A model generated the notes under the pieces. The model made no database searches and was not told where the DNA came from. It saw nothing but the letters and a program-made list of their open reading frames with translations. This document shows positions 22,316-34,984 of a stretch of 64,000 nucleotides of DNA, piece by piece. Source of the DNA: Haemonchus contortus (taxonomy: Eukaryota; Nematoda; Chromadorea; Rhabditida; Trichostrongylidae); NCBI GenBank assembly GCA_000469685.2, contig LS997564.1, positions 31,444,843-31,508,842 on the forward strand, given 5' to 3'. A program made the translations under genes and the position numbers. How positions within the stretch are numbered: position 1 is the stretch's first letter; each line of letters begins with the position of its first letter.

Positions 22316-25020
22316 TTGAGTGGATAGATGGAATACAGCAAAAAGTTGGAGAATACAAAGTGTGCGTCCCTAGCAAGCCGGAAAACTCGTCCATTATTCT
22401 TGAAGCTCTACGAAGTCGCACAAGTGAGTGTTCGTCTTATTTCAGTCTGAAAGAAGAACCGAAACTCGATCTTCACATGTAGTGATGAAATGCTAACGCA
22501 AGCAGAATACCTTCAAAGAACAAGAATCTTTCTCCAACAATTCGTGGATGAGTAGATGTTCACTCAAAGTATATATGGGCCTATGTGGTGACGAGGGTCG
22601 ACACATTCCTGTAAAAGTAAAAGCAGTGGTATTCCGGAGAGCAGAACAGGGGATCTCTGAATTGTAGTCAGGGACCGGAAAGTAGAAAAAAATCGGACTA
22701 TTTCCGCGACGTCAGCTATATCAATACATGTTTAGCTACGATATGAATTACGATGAGGGATCACTGAATAAGAAGCATCATTTTAGAAGCTCAGTTGAAA
22801 TATCCGATTCAAAATGCCCATTTTGAAGCCTACGTTGCGATGGAGAAAGCGATACAGCTGGCAAGGAATTCTAGCGCTTTCTATGGGTTAGCTTATCCTG
22901 TTTTGTTTACTAAAAATTCTCTTGTCCTATAAGAAGTATAGGTACTTGTGGCGATATACTTGGACTGCTATCCCTCATTAATTCGGTACCTGAGATTAGA
23001 TCAACAAAACCACTTTTGTTTTGAAGGTTGCCCAGCATTATAAGGTTTATTCACGAAGTTTAAAAAAACAAAAAAAAAACAAGTCTTATCTTACAAGGCT
23101 GTTTTTTCGTCGACGAGTCATTCAAAGGCCTGTACGGATACATTAAAAAGGTGGACACGTGGCGCGTACCGCCGGCGGAATCAACTTGACCCGCATGCTA
23201 AGCTCATGGGGTTGTGTTCATTGATCATTCGAGGGACCCAATGCAAGGATCATAAACAAAGGCTGTGTTGAAATCCTTTCTTTTAATAAGAACTTCATCA
23301 TAATTGTTTTCTGGTACTTATGTAGGTCAACTTTTACACTTTCAGGTTGCCCAAAGAGAAAGTAGAGCGCTCGAACAAAGGCACTCACTACAAGAGAATT
23401 TCATTTCGCAAGGTTAGATTGACTTGTGTGCAAATAGGCACTAACTCTCATATCCTGAGAGTGGAGAATAACACTAGCCTCCTCTCTCAGGTCAGATAGG
23501 GTGTGCTTCGTTACGCGCGTGCGTCGAAACTAGGTCACGCCGTAGCCGTCGCATGCGGCGGGTCAGCCCACGATACTTGACGGACGTCGCGGTTGTCAGT
23601 GGGGCATACGATTTGCGCTTGGTCCACGGCAGTTAGCTCAAAGAGAAGCTAACACGCACAAATGCAAATCATTCGCTCCACTGACACTTAGTGGTACTGT
23701 AATGTCATCTCGAGACCTCGAGGTAGGCGGAGTGACCTACTTACAGACGCGGGGGTTCCCCATTCTCGAGTAGCAGAAAGCGGCAGTTCCTTGCTACGTT
23801 GGAGTGTACTACCTAAAACCTTGGGTGGCAGACTTTGTACACAAATTCCCATAGCCGTCAAGGCGCTCACATCAGTGGTTTCATTACTTGTACCGTGATT
23901 ATCTAGTAAAATTACTGCGAAGCTCGCGTTCCGAAACGACTCGGGAGTGGGTACAAGATCGTCAAGATCAAACGTCAAACGTCTGGGTACAAGATACCAT
24001 GTGTGCACTTCTTCCGTTATCGGTGGTTTCAAAAGGGGGAAACATATCCAATGGGACTCTACCATGGTAAATTTGTGTCCAGACTCTTCAGCGCTTCCGA
24101 GAAAACGATACGACTGAATTACTGTTGTTCTGGATTTCTTGTTATCCATGATGATGTAAATCTGAGGAGCTTACTCAGAGTACAAAGAGCAGCTGAAGGC
24201 TCAATAGAAAGACGCACATATTGCAGTTTTACTGAGTTGTTCAGGAGTTTCCGTACAATTCCAACTTCTTCGCTTTGGTTGACGTAAAAAAACGACAAGC
24301 GATTGCATGCACTTCCACTTTGGGCTCAAGGTATGTACGTCAAAAAGGCAGTTGTCAATCAGTCAGTTTGGTTTCCTTCTTCGTCAGTGGTTTTTAATCC
24401 TAAAAGGTTTGTTGATGTAGATGTCAGCGCTGGATAGTGCGCTACTCGCCACTACACCTGCTCCACCCTATATACAGTATGAAAACACCTGATGGGAAAC
24501 GATTTTGTAGAATCAGAATAATTTTTGTATGATCAAGTGCTAGCAACAGTTCAACTATGGCCGACTGTTTCAGCTTTGGTAGCCTTATGAGCAGCAGTAG
24601 CTGGACCCCACCCACCATTTTCAACAATCTGATTTCATTCGTGACTACTCCCGATGAAGAAACGGGAATAACAAATGCTTTTCTCTTCCAACCTCTAATT
24701 GCATTCGACAAAAATGTAAGCGAATCTTTTGGACGAGTTTTTGCCAAATGAAATCGGTCGAAATATGACCGGTAGAGGTTGGGCATTGGAAACAGTAGCA
24801 TAACGAGTTTTGAATGATTTGATTTTTGATTGAACGAATTGTACGTAGTCATCAGGAGAAACCGTTTGCAGATTCGCATTGTATGGGCTGGAATAGGTGG
24901 CTCGACGACAATAAGCCTTGGTATGCCCAGGATGGTAACATCAATTATTTGGCGTCTGTTCCATGGGACACCATTGCTTCATGCTACTGGATCACCAATG
25001 ATTTTCCCTCAACAAAATAA
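22316..25020 (+). CDS. Unidentified multi-exon gene, partial exon model
   Basis: The exons with best support are 22316-22423 (CATTTTTTAG|TT.. to A|GTGAGT; EWIDGIQQKVGEYKVCVPSK), 22787-22886 (TTTTAG|AA to GG|GTTAGC; AQLKYPIQNAHFEAYVAMEK), 23346-23412 (CTTTCAG|G to AAG|GTTAGA; LPKEKVERSNKGTHYKRISF), 24574-24715 (TTTCAG|C to AAT|GTAAGC; FNNLISFVTTPDEETGITN) and a terminal exon 24856-25020 (CATCAG|GAG to stop; PWYAQDGNINYLASVPWDT). The first three join in phase, and so do the last two. A possible exon 23907-24066 lies between but does not fit both neighbours' phases, so at least one piece is missing. AATAAA overlaps the stop. The upstream start is unknown. I recognise no family. A MITE at 23514-23752 lies in the gap. 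Confidence 0.4.
23514..23752. mobile_element. MITE with ends around AACTAGGTCACGC, copy 1
   Basis: Left GCGTCGAAACTAGGTCACGC and right GAGTGACCTACTTACAGACG are imperfect inverted repeats. The interior aligns with the copy at 54692-54968 (ACGATTTGCGCTTGGT / ACGATCGGTGCCTGGT region). Similar ends also occur alone at about 58550. Confidence 0.65.
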
Positions 25021-26319
25021 ATATACGATGTATAACGAAGGATTTGAATGGGTTAGTTAATACAAGGAATTAATTAATCGATGTAACTGTACTCCTGAAT
25101 ACTGCAGGGGGAAGGAAAGGGATGCGAACACTAAATTTTTTGAATACTTTTCATTTCTTTGTTGGCCCACCGACTCTTTTTGTCCCTTTTTCTGACATAA
25201 CTTCATGGTCTTTCATGGCTCCCACGTCAGAATGCTACGGGATGCACGGGTCTTAGAGTTCATCACTGAAAAAAGGGGTTCTGTAGGATAATGAGGACTT
25301 CACTTGTCATTTGGGTCGATTGTAGTGGAGGTACATTGAAGGGTTCAGTCCACTCCCTCGCTCCCGAATTCCCTGATGAGCTTTGAACGTGGTGACAGGT
25401 AACCTCCCAGTCGGGACCCGGAGAAAAAGGTTTGTTGACGACTGACGTGACGTCCGCTCGCCTATCCCCTTTTACATCTCATTTTGCATACAAAGGTAAC
25501 CATTACGAATACAAGAACTGACCTTTACTTTCAAATTTTGACTAATTACCTGAACAGGAAGGAACAATTCCAGCAAACACTGGCGCTGATCCAAAATGTT
25601 ATCAATGACTGGTTACTACGCAGAAATGTAACGAAAAGACCACTATATAGGATAAATAATGAATATACACGCCGTTCACTAATGGATAATGCTGCGGTGA
25701 TAGATGCGACCGGGCCAAGTCAGTTATTCCTCAATTGCTCTCGAAAAATCTCGGTATACGCCATGCATCCGACTTGTACGACTCGTAGCAGCCTCGATAT
25801 AGCACCGAATAGCTACTGTAGTCAATGAACTCTTCCCTGTGATTCGAAAGCGAGTGCATGGCGTACACTAGCGCTCGAGTTCCTTTTACAGTTATTGTTG
25901 GTTTCAGGTAATTCCAGCGTTCTTATTCCATTCCACTTCTCCAATGACGATGATCAAGTAATGCCTTCAGGCGTGTAGCAGAACAAACGCTTTTCTGAAG
26001 GATGCTGCCGTGTTTTTAAAAAATCCATTTTGCAATTAACCTGTGTTATCTCTTCGAATTAAATTGCTTCAGAACTTCGACAGTGTCCCTTTTTTTCCTT
26101 GGCAGTTTTCGGACCTGTTCGGTTTGACCATCAGTTATTGACTGCATGTAAAATGACTCGAAAACTTATACCAAGTGAAGCCGACGGTAGTTCATCGAAG
26201 TCTCCGAATGAATTTCTCAGAGGAATTTCTCCTTCATACCTTCGATGGCGTCATTAAGTCGCTGAAATTTTCTACGTCAAAATGAATCACTACCGGCGGT
26301 AAACTGTTGATAGGAGCTG
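25021..26319. other. Intergenic, no supported gene
   Basis: An open plus-strand frame at 25484-25828 (KEQFQQTLALIQNVINDWLL) has an acceptor and a weak donor but no in-phase partner exon. Nothing else was recognised. Confidence 0.4.
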
Positions 26320-27526
26320 AAAGATGAGATATTGCCTTCCGCGACGTTCAATGAGATCTCTCAGAAGAAGTATGTATTGGAAATGGTTCATCAGAAGTAA
26401 AAAAGAAGTGAGCGAGTTCGTCGATTCTGAGAAAAATATGGCTCGTCAAAAGTATGGAGAATGGAGGTTGGACGAGACTACCATGACGGAAATTACATAT
26501 AAGGGGTATTCGGACGAGATTTCAGTTATTGCAATTGCACAAAGAGCTGAATACATCAAGCCGGAACTGTACAAAACTTTCTTTCACTGTCGCTTTAGAT
26601 CCTAACAAGTTGCTTAAAGGCAGTGTTTAGAAAAAAAGTTAGGGTACCCTTTTTTGATGGGAATTGATAGAACTACTCTAGAATAAAGCAATAAAAACGA
26701 AAAAAGAGCAAAAAACGATGAACAAAAAGAATTACAAAGGGTCAAAAAAAGAGCTGGAAAGGGGGGTTGGACGTATTTCACATTGAAAAAACGACGGTTA
26801 GGGAGTGTTCGCGCGAAAATGCACGAACGCGACGCAATGTCTGCAATACAGACAACACATCGAAATTAACGGAGTTTCTGAAATAAAAAAAACATTTGCA
26901 TGCAATAATCTACACAAAATGTGTTAAAATCTTCAATAAACTTACGAGAAAAGTTAAAGAATGATACCGTAAGAAATTAGTAACAAAAAAAACAAACGAT
27001 ACGCGAATAATAGAAATAACAGCCGAATACTAGCCCCTGTGCGAGGCGGTCGACCAGCTGATCATTCCTGGCAATTTGCCAACCTGCGTATCGATTTTTC
27101 GCCAACTTCGCTCCAATGCGAAAGTGGTGAAGGAAAATTCGAACCCGTAGCCAGCCTAGCGAGGGGCGGAGGCATCCCGTCCCCAAAAGTTCCTGGCCTT
27201 ATCGTGCCCTATCCAGCTGTTTTCCGACCTAATTCCTGCACAAATCGTATCAGAGGGGGCTTCGAATTCAAACCATGTGCAAATCTCTGAAACAATTTTT
27301 TCGTGAACTCTGCCTTTAAGCCTCCTACATGGGACCCCTTGTGAATGGTTCGGCCTCTGCCATGCCGGTGAAACTCGTCCGAGGATACACACGTCGTAGT
27401 CTTTGAGCCTCTATAACACCCTACCTAGGACGATATAATAGCGTCAGATATGGTATACGTGGGGATATCGAATTCATTCTATAAGAAAATGTCAGAAACC
27501 ATTTTTATCGAGAACTGTGCCTTCAA
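26320..27526 (-). mobile_element. MITE family B copy, split by a MITE family A insertion
   Basis: The left part (to 26613) carries GCACAAAGAGCTGAATACAT and CTTTCACTGTCGC. The right part (from 27320) resumes with CCTCCTACATGG, GAAACTCGTCCGAGG and ends in the terminal repeat TTTTATCGAGAACTGTGCCT. The uninterrupted arrangement is seen at 55381-55500. Confidence 0.7.
26614..27319 (-). mobile_element. MITE family A, copy 2 (706 bp), nested
   Basis: It is the inverse of the element at 4873-5580 with high similarity throughout, including GGGTACCCTTTTTTGATGGG. Both ends read TTAA next to AGGC (GCTTAAAGGC and GCCTTTAAGC), as expected for insertion at TTAA. Confidence 0.85.
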
Positions 27527-27543
27527 AAATGAGTTACTTACTA

Positions 27544-29001
27544 CACTGGTGTGCAAAACTTAGGGACGAAAGCAACTTTCGATTACTGTACCTCTGCCAG
27601 ACGACAGAGCTTGATGAAATTTATACCGTACCAATAGAGGATCATTGCGATATTACACAGGAAGCAACCGACAGAAAATCGAAATAGAACCAGCAAGTAA
27701 GACATTTTCATTGAAAGATACCGATTACACATAGTTCCTCATAACTTATCTAGTACTTCAGAAAAACGCGACGCGGTTTCCAATAGGGTGAGTGACCACC
27801 ACGGACAGCAGTAAATGCTCTGCAACGCGATCTCATGCTTACCACGAGGTTGGAGTTATTGTGGTAGGGCATTCCACTCCTCTATCAGCGCAATTGACAA
27901 CTGCTGGACGGTCAGTGGTGCATTTGGACGTGTTGCAATGCCTCTACCAAGTGCATCCTACACGCGCTCGACGGGATTCAGGTCGGGGGAACTGCATTCG
28001 CTGGATAACCCTTTGTGTCGAGAGCTCTTCCACCTGAGTTGTTCGATGCGGTCGCGCATTGTTATCCATAAAAATGAATTTAGGGCTCACTGCAGCCTTG
28101 AAAAGGGACACATTAGAGGGGTTTCTTTTCACAGTAACGCCAATTGTTAAGGGTCAAACGCTCAAAAATCTGGAGGTCAGTACGGTTACGAAGCATGATG
28201 CCTCCACATACCATAACACCTCGACCACCAGAACGATCAAGTTCCACAACGTTTCTAAGAGACGTGCGTGTCCCCACCTCTGGCCATGAGGGTGCGTCCA
28301 AAATCACTACTCAGACTGAATCAGGTCCCATCCGGAAAAAGCAAACGGCCCCATGCCTCATCGTTCCGTTCGCTATGCTCCTTGCACCTCCCTAAACGAT
28401 CTCGCCGATTCGCGAGGGTCAAAGGAACCCTACGTAGTGGTCGTCGGGCGAAGAGACCACCACCGTGCATTCGTCGTACCACTGTAGTGCGTGGGATGGC
28501 TTGCTTTGAAATACTGTTAAATGACATTGCAATCAAACTTCTTGCCTGCTGCACAATGTAGCGGTCATGCCTTAATGTGGTTGTCCTTGGTTGACCACCT
28601 GCTCTCCTTCGTGCAGCAGTATCAGAGGTTCGGAATGCTCCCCCTGAGCTACACTTGTCGTGGTTCGACCTTTTTGGAGCTTCTCGATGATCCTTCCTCG
28701 TGCTAGGTCACCCAGACGATGTCTGCGGGATATGATGGATAGAAGGATAATACCACAGTACTTGGTAGCTGCTGGATGATTGACAAAAAAAAATTTCTCG
28801 TACCTATCAGTTTCCTTGATTTGTGCGGGTAGCCATATTTCTCGCTTTATTTGGACTATTCCTCCACGAAGGGATGTCCAACTTCCTGTGCATAACCGTC
28901 ATAGGTCTGGCAATACAATCCCACACTTTCATTTATTTCCACCCAGTCCTCAATGTTTTATATTATATTATCCATCTCGCCCTAAGTTTTGCACACTAGT
29001 G
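27544..29001 (-). mobile_element. Tc1-like transposon with intact ends, frameshifted transposase
   Basis: Ends CACTGGTGTGCAAAACTTAG and CACTAGTGTGCAAAACTTAG (inverted) are flanked by TA at 27542-27543 and 29002-29003; total 1,458 bp. The minus-strand transposase is read in pieces: GDLARGRIIEKLQKGRTT (HTH, near 28700), ARRPLRRVPLTLANRRDRL (near 28440), WGRLLFPDGT (normally ending in the first catalytic Asp), ELDRSGGRGVMVCGG, FIFMDNNARPHR (second Asp, near 28060) and EELSTQRVIQRMQFPRPESR. Frameshifts and stops interrupt it, so it is not autonomous. Confidence 0.9.
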
Positions 29002-29003
29002 TA

Positions 29004-30074
29004 GTAAACAATAAGTGAAGAGTACCTACCCCGTTTAAGAGGATCTATTTTGTTCCATTCGGGGTCATGTGGGTAAGAATTTCTGAAACTTTTGGTATTT
29101 TTTTTTCAAATCTCTTTAGCGATCACTAGAAGCCATCATTATAAATCATACCATATCATATTTTGTCGAAAAAATCTTCGATGTCAAATTGTCTATGAAC
29201 TTAAAAAAGAGTAAGGGGCTGTAGGGCACATGTGCGTAAGCTACCAGAGCTCAGTTTTCGTTCTTGAGTGTTTTTACGTCGTCCTGCTACTCTTGCAATC
29301 ACCAAGGCTGGACCGGTTCTAGGATACTTTAAGGGTTCAGAAAAAGCGAATCAGTATCCCTTTTGTTTTTTCTGAGCACTTCACTGATTAATGTCGGTTT
29401 TTGTCCGTTTTTAATCGTCTTTCTTGTCACAGCAACTTTACTTCGGAGCCATGGCAAAGTAAATGCTTATTCACGCCCATTCTACCGGTAGTCTCTAATG
29501 CTACACATGCTTGAGCGTATTTCCATTGTCCGCACGAAAAATTATTATCCTTCTAAGTGGGCTACGTGTTCCTAGTCCAGCCGACATATCACACACTAGT
29601 TGGAGTAACGTATGGAGCCATTGACCTTCGTCAACTCCGCCTTGGGATGCCCCTGCATTCGACCTCCATTCGAAATATAGTGCCGGTTTGACTGGGTATG
29701 TGTCCTACACATCTATTTGGGGTGACCAACCAATGTACAAGTCTGTATTTTCATCCTCTCAGACGGGTTTGCTAAGAGTTCACCAAACCTGGAGAGATGG
29801 AAGGCTCCATTGGCTCGGGCCATTGTCGACTCGGGGATTCATACCTTACTCATTACTGGCTGCTTTGATAGACTCGGCCTCGTGGAGCAGAGCTGGTGAA
29901 GAAATTTGGATGAAAACTCATAAGTCATATGAGTCCTGTGGCCCGACTGACTCAACTGTAGTAATCCTCACCGGCACTATACGCTGAACCCTGTTTGAAC
30001 ATCCATGAGATCGTCCAGCTACCTTAGAGCCGCAGATAAACAGGCAGGTAAGTTTTCGTGAAACTTTTGATTGT
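29004..30074. other. Intergenic, with SINE copy
   Basis: A diverged SINE lies at about 29685-29850 (GGTATGTGTCCTACACATC, ACCAATGTACAAGTCTG, GAGATGGAAGGCTCCATTGG). No gene recognised. Confidence 0.45.
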
Positions 30075-30381
30075 ACCTGTTACCGGGATGACAAATAAAC
30101 TTTTATACTTCTCTGCTTTTTCGTCTTCGTCAGAGTTTGGAAAGTCACCGATGATTGCGTTCCAACCTTACACTACAATTATACCTCGAAAAACAGGTCC
30201 CTATACCAAGTGGTTCTATGTGGGCGCGACAAAATTGGGTTTAGGGAACTGTTTTTCAAAGTTTCAATGGTAGTATGAGGAAAATGGAACGCAATTATCG
30301 TTAACTTCCCAGCCTCGGACGAAGACGAAAAAGCCGAAACGTAAGCCCAATAAAAGTTTGTTTGTCATCTTGGTAACAGGT
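30075..30381. mobile_element. Short foldback MITE (307 bp)
   Basis: The left end ACCTGTTACCGGGATGACAA is mirrored by TTGTCATCTTGGTAACAGGT at the right. The interior arms also pair (CTTTTTCGTCTTCGTC with GACGAAGACGAAAAAG). TTGATT occurs on both flanks and may be the target duplication. Confidence 0.7.
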
Positions 30382-30857
30382 TTGATTAAAAGTCTCACGA
30401 GAACTATTCAGAGCCATGCTAGGATTTATCGGAAGTCGAACTTTGGTAGTTAAACAAGCAGTGTTCTGCTCATGCAATAGTTATAACCCTTATGATGTTG
30501 AGGGGTCTACGAGTTGGCAAAGAGAAGGGCTTGTAAATGAAGAACGAAGTTCTTTAAATGACTCATTGACAATTGTTGTAAACAACTTTCCAACGAGGAG
30601 TTCTGCTATCTATTTCCAGCTAACTTTTCGAAATTTCTTCTCTGCGCCAAGGAGACAGAATACCTTTTTTCGGGTCGGGAAAAGGATCTAGTTGAATCTG
30701 CTGAAGAAACTGGGAACTCAAAGAGCAACAGTAGCTCTGATCATTTTTATGCAGAACTATAAAACACAAAGGACAACAAACAAAAGGGACGTAAAGCGGA
30801 AAGATTGTACTCAATGAAGTAGCAAATCACATGAGAATCGAAGTCATCACTTTCACA

Positions 30858-31902
30858 TTACCAAGTGAAAGGCAAACTCCTTGACGGACATGGGCAATAC
30901 ATCGCATCCGGTCCATGTCGGCCGTCCATTCCAACGACACCGTGTTGACCATCCATGCCTGGCACACCGTTCAAGCCTGGAATACCAGGTATCCCCGGCG
31001 GACCCTGTTCACCATCTTTGCCGTCTTCGCCATCTTTTCCAGGTGGCCCTTCAGGACCGAGTGGTCCTGGGAATCCTGGCACGCCCTGTGGACCTTGAGT
31101 GTATTGAGTCCCATGTTCACCGGGCCTACCAGGAGTGCCCGGTATTCCCTGTATTCCTTCTATGCCTTGATCGCCAGGAGGTCCTGCTACACCAATCGGT
31201 CCAGGGACACCCATTACACCGGGCATTCCAGGTGGTCCTGGTGGACCAGCAGGTCCCGTATCTCCCGGTGGTCCTGCATCACCGATTCGTCCTGCTGGAC
31301 ATCTAATACAACCGTTACCATTAGTATCACCTCTTGGTAATAGCTGTGATATTCCAGATAGACCGGGTTCGCCTGGTGGACCATCCTCACCAGGGATTCC
31401 CGGTAGGCCGGGTACTCCGGGCGGGCCATCTGGCCCTGGAGGACATGAAGTTGCTGCTATTCCACAGTTGCACTCATTGCTATTGTTGCTGCTGGTTATA
31501 TTGGTTTCACTGAGACGCTTCCCTCTGATGAAAGGATGTCGAGATGAATGTGAAAAAGCTTTGATCTCGTTATCGTTATATTCAGCCATTATCAGGCTCC
31601 ACGCACCGTCCGTTTTGCCCTGAAAAAGGATACTTTTGAGAAAATAGTTACCACTTTAGTAGAATAGTAATAAGGACCGTGACGATAAAGAAGCTGACAC
31701 CACCTTTCTGACTTGTGAAGCGGTATAAGTTCAAGCCAAGGTACCTGGGGGATACTGCAGTACTCACCCTGAATTCCTTCATTTCGCCATGAATATCATT
31801 ATGAAGCTCATGGAGTTCATTAACAATTACGGCCATAGCTATGAGTGAAGCAGTTATTATGAAGGCGGTGCCACTAGTAGCAATGACGTACCACATAGAC
31901 AT
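30858..31902 (-). CDS. Nematode cuticle collagen 1 (298 aa, two exons)
   Basis: Exon 1 is 31902-31768 (45 codons), after TTATTTCAG|G, a likely spliced-leader acceptor. The 148-nt intron has GTGAGT and TTTTTCAG and is phase 0. Exon 2 is 31619-30858. The N-terminus holds the cuticle-collagen hydrophobic segment ([17 protein letters not shown]), which acts as signal or anchor. The first residues of exon 2 are [16 protein letters not shown] fits the R-X-K-R subtilisin-type cleavage site used to release cuticle procollagens. Cysteines are arranged as CNC..C before the Gly-X-Y region, CIRC in the main interruption and CPC near the end. The Gly-X-Y part is rich in Pro, with one long and a few short interruptions. 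It is secreted and assembled in the cuticle. It is paralogous to the gene at 50461-51400. No specific C. elegans orthologue can be assigned by eye. Confidence 0.95.
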
Positions 31903-33479
31903 CCTGAAATAATTTTCTTTAAATTTCAAAAAAGCGGTTGGTATACTTGACAGCACGGTGTAGCAACGAAAAATACATGATCAACTGGTATTGATTTCTT
32001 TTTTGCGACAGGAAATCAAGAACTTGAGCTCATTACCTAAAAGAAAATATTGCCTTCAATGATCAGTAATAAAAGGAAACTTTGGTAACATTACTAAGGA
32101 CGCTTTCCAAGCGGAAGTGAGTTTACGAGGTTTGAGCACGTTATTTATAAGCACGTTGGTAAGACGAGATCGGCATCGACCTTCAAAAGAACGGCCGTTG
32201 GTTCCACTTACTAACGCCTTATGTGGAGAAGAATCGCTAAACTGTCGTAGTTTCATAGAAAAAACACTTAGATTACATACAGAAAAACCTTCGTCTGCAT
32301 GGTAATTGCTGTTCATCCGATTCATGTCAACCGAATAAGAAAACAAAGAGAAACCCATTATGAGGGCAGTTTGGATCGAACGAGTTCTCGAGTCCGACGG
32401 GTATAGCCAGGGTCAAGCTCGAGGGGGAATGGCTTGGTTGGAATGACTTCGCTGGATTCCCCCATAAAATACTGCGCTCTGATTTTCATTATTTTTTCAT
32501 CACTCTTCACCTACAGCCTTTCTTGCTGAGCCAGCTTCTGGAAGCCTGAAGGATGGGGCGTCAACATTCTCAGGTACCCGACACGTATCGAAAAGGCCCA
32601 GGAGGACATGAGAAAAGGGATAAGGGGCTGAAGAAGAGCGCAGAAAGACAGGAGAGGAGAAGACAAATCTAAAGAAGACCGTGGTTGGATTAACGCTGGG
32701 GGGGGGGGGGGTGGGAAATGGAGGGCATAATGGAGATCCAAACAAAAAACAAAAGTACTCAAATTGCCCCGAATCGAGCAGCGCGATTCGATTCCCTCCC
32801 CCAGACGCGAAGCAGTAGGATACTGACTGCCGTCGCTGTTGCTAAAAATGGACTCAATGCAGGATGGCCAAAATCACTCATTTTCATTTTTGTGTAACGA
32901 GCACTGATTCTTGTTTTCCTTTCATTTTACCGCAGGTCTATATGTGATGAATATCTGATGGTCTTTTTTTACACTTTACAAGTAATTAGTTCCACAAAAT
33001 TGTTTCGGCATTTCCTTTCATTCTGGCAGGAAGGAGTCATTTATATGTGTACCTATGCAATAATTAGCTTTTTTGTTTATCTTATGTGCATTACAACCGC
33101 TAAGCGAGAGTGAGAATCGTCTAGCGTACCGGAGTACGGCGGAGTGGGCGGTATAAGGGGCTCACATTTCCCTAAAAGGCACTAAACGCTACAATTGCCT
33201 CTGTATGCGGGTCATAAAACTTGCCACTACCTCAGAAAAGCTTTCTTTGACATAGCTGGATGCATGGGTGCCTTGCCATTAATCTTTTTTGACCGAATTA
33301 TACACTTTTCAACTTGCACTTCCTCGAGGAAACGCACAAGACTATGCAAGAGCAACTAAAATATCACGAACCCAATGGATGAAGATTCGAGTGTTGATCA
33401 AACTTTCCTAAGGGATACGTTCCTAGATTCCGAAACTTTTCTAAGGGACACGCCCTAGATTCCGACTACAGAATAGTAG
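31903..33479. other. Upstream region of collagen 1 and intergenic DNA; poly-G tract
   Basis: The ~500 bp upstream of the collagen start should contain its promoter but no motif was identified with confidence. A run of 13 G with a following GTGGG lies at about 32699-32716. The open minus frames at 32500-32762 are a by-product of this purine-rich stretch. Confidence 0.4.
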
Positions 33480-33715
33480 TGGCGTATTGAAAGCGTATGT
33501 GGCCCCTACATGCAATGACTTGCGGTGTCTAGCCGACGTTCAAATGAAGCTTTTATCCTCCTAGACAAGTCTGGCATCAGACAATCGACTTCAGAGGGAG
33601 GGAAGGCTTGTTTAGCCTGTACGGGTATCGATCCGGGATTCATTGGATCCGAACCCGCGACCATGCGTGAGTGACAGTGCGCCACTTGCCAATACACCTC
33701 ATCTGCCCATCTCAA
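33480..33715 (-). mobile_element. tRNA-derived SINE, best-preserved copy
   Basis: Read on the minus strand, it begins with a pol III-type head: A-box-like TGGCAAGTGG, then B-box-like GGGTTCGGATCC about 40 nt on. It continues into the family body (complement of CTAGCCGACGTTC, GTCTGGCATCAGAC and AGGGAAGGCTTGTTTAGCCT). The other copies (5740, 8308, 18205, 21980, 29685, 47470, 49000) share the body, and most have lost the head. Derivation from a tRNA is inferred from the boxes; the parent tRNA is not identified. Confidence 0.65.
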
Positions 33716-33942
33716 GTCATATTCAGTATTGAAAACAAACAGAGCTCTCCATAAGAGTTGACGCTTAGCTTCCGAAGCTGCTTAACACTCTAGAACGTAG
33801 CAATGATCAGCCATCAATATTCAAATCTTCCCTTCGCTGCGAATTCCCTATGACCGAACAATCTGATTCAAAAGATAATGATAAGTTGTTTTGACTTGAT
33901 GTTTTGTTAACTGCTGTTATATCGCCGCAGTACGCGATGCGA

Positions 33943-34063
33943 AAGTCTCGCAAGGATGGCGATTTATGGACAAAAACTATACGGTCCCCGGAAAGGGCAA
34001 GTGGGGGTCCGAGCCCCGTCCGAGGCCGAAGTTTTGTCCATAAATCGCCATCCCTGTGAGATA
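33943..34063. repeat. Foldback hairpin
   Basis: AGGATGGCGATTTATGGACA is mirrored by TGTCCATAAATCGCCATCCC about 60 nt later, with pairing extending outward (TCTCGCA / TGTGAGA). It is probably a small palindromic MITE. Confidence 0.65.
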
Positions 34064-34984
34064 ATGATAAGGTTTCTGACAGTGACCACTCCCTTTTGGG
34101 ATGCACCAATGATGGAACCACTGTAGCTCACGCAGTACACGTCGCGCGCGAAGCCCATCGTGCGCGCTAAACGTTGAATATTTGAATCGCGAAAAGGTTT
34201 TGCTGTTTTTACCTATTTCCCGCGCGCAGGCATTCCAATTCATTTAGATATCGAGTGTATCGCTGCTGTAGCGGTCTAACATATAGGTATTCGGGAATCT
34301 TCTACAACTCACTGTTTACTACGAACCGCCAATCACTTTGCTTTCTACCAGTGCAAATGGTATTCAGTGAAAGTCGGTGCTTAGGCCTCCAGTTGAGATT
34401 CCCGATCTCTTGTTCCATTTATTCAAAAAAATACCCATCAAAAATCCTACTGTTAGGTGACCGAAGCCTTGGGCGGGACTTATAAATAATTCGAATGGAG
34501 ATAACACCATTATCAGATGTCGTCATCAATAGACCCTTCTCTTTACGAAGATATCATTAGTTGATGAGAATTCAAAATTACTTGCGCTCGGTTGAGTCTT
34601 GATGCAAATGATATCGACAAAGAGGATCCTTCATTAGTTGCAAACCTTGTTAGGTAGCGGTGGTAACCTAATAGCAAGAAATGAACAAAATCCTCATCTG
34701 CTTATCGCAGTCCCAATGATGAGTCCCTATCACTGCACTTACCATTCACTTCCGCCACCCTACTCTAGGGTCCCGTCGAATAGAATGAAACATAATGGAC
34801 AGTCAAAGCTACATCGTAAATAGCGAAGACGTTGTGGTTTAGATTGGTAGGTGGACTCTCTCAGGTCTCTTATCTTCTCTTATCAGTTATGATCAGTTCT
34901 CGTCGCCGGGTGCCTACGATTCCGTCATATCCTACATCCGAAATGCTGAGGTTCCACTGTTAATAGCAAATGTGTAATCCTACC

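Noticed and set aside
23688..24149. 153-codon minus-strand open frame
   Set aside because: Its 3' part runs through a MITE (23514-23752), and the same DNA has competing open frames on the plus strand with splice signals. Left unassigned.
24442..24879. 145-codon minus-strand open frame
   Set aside because: It is antisense to two in-phase plus-strand exon candidates with better splice sites.
30881..31340. Long open frames on the plus strand opposite collagen 1, and similar frames opposite collagen 2
   Set aside because: Shadows of the Gly-X-Y repeat, which keeps complementary frames free of stops.
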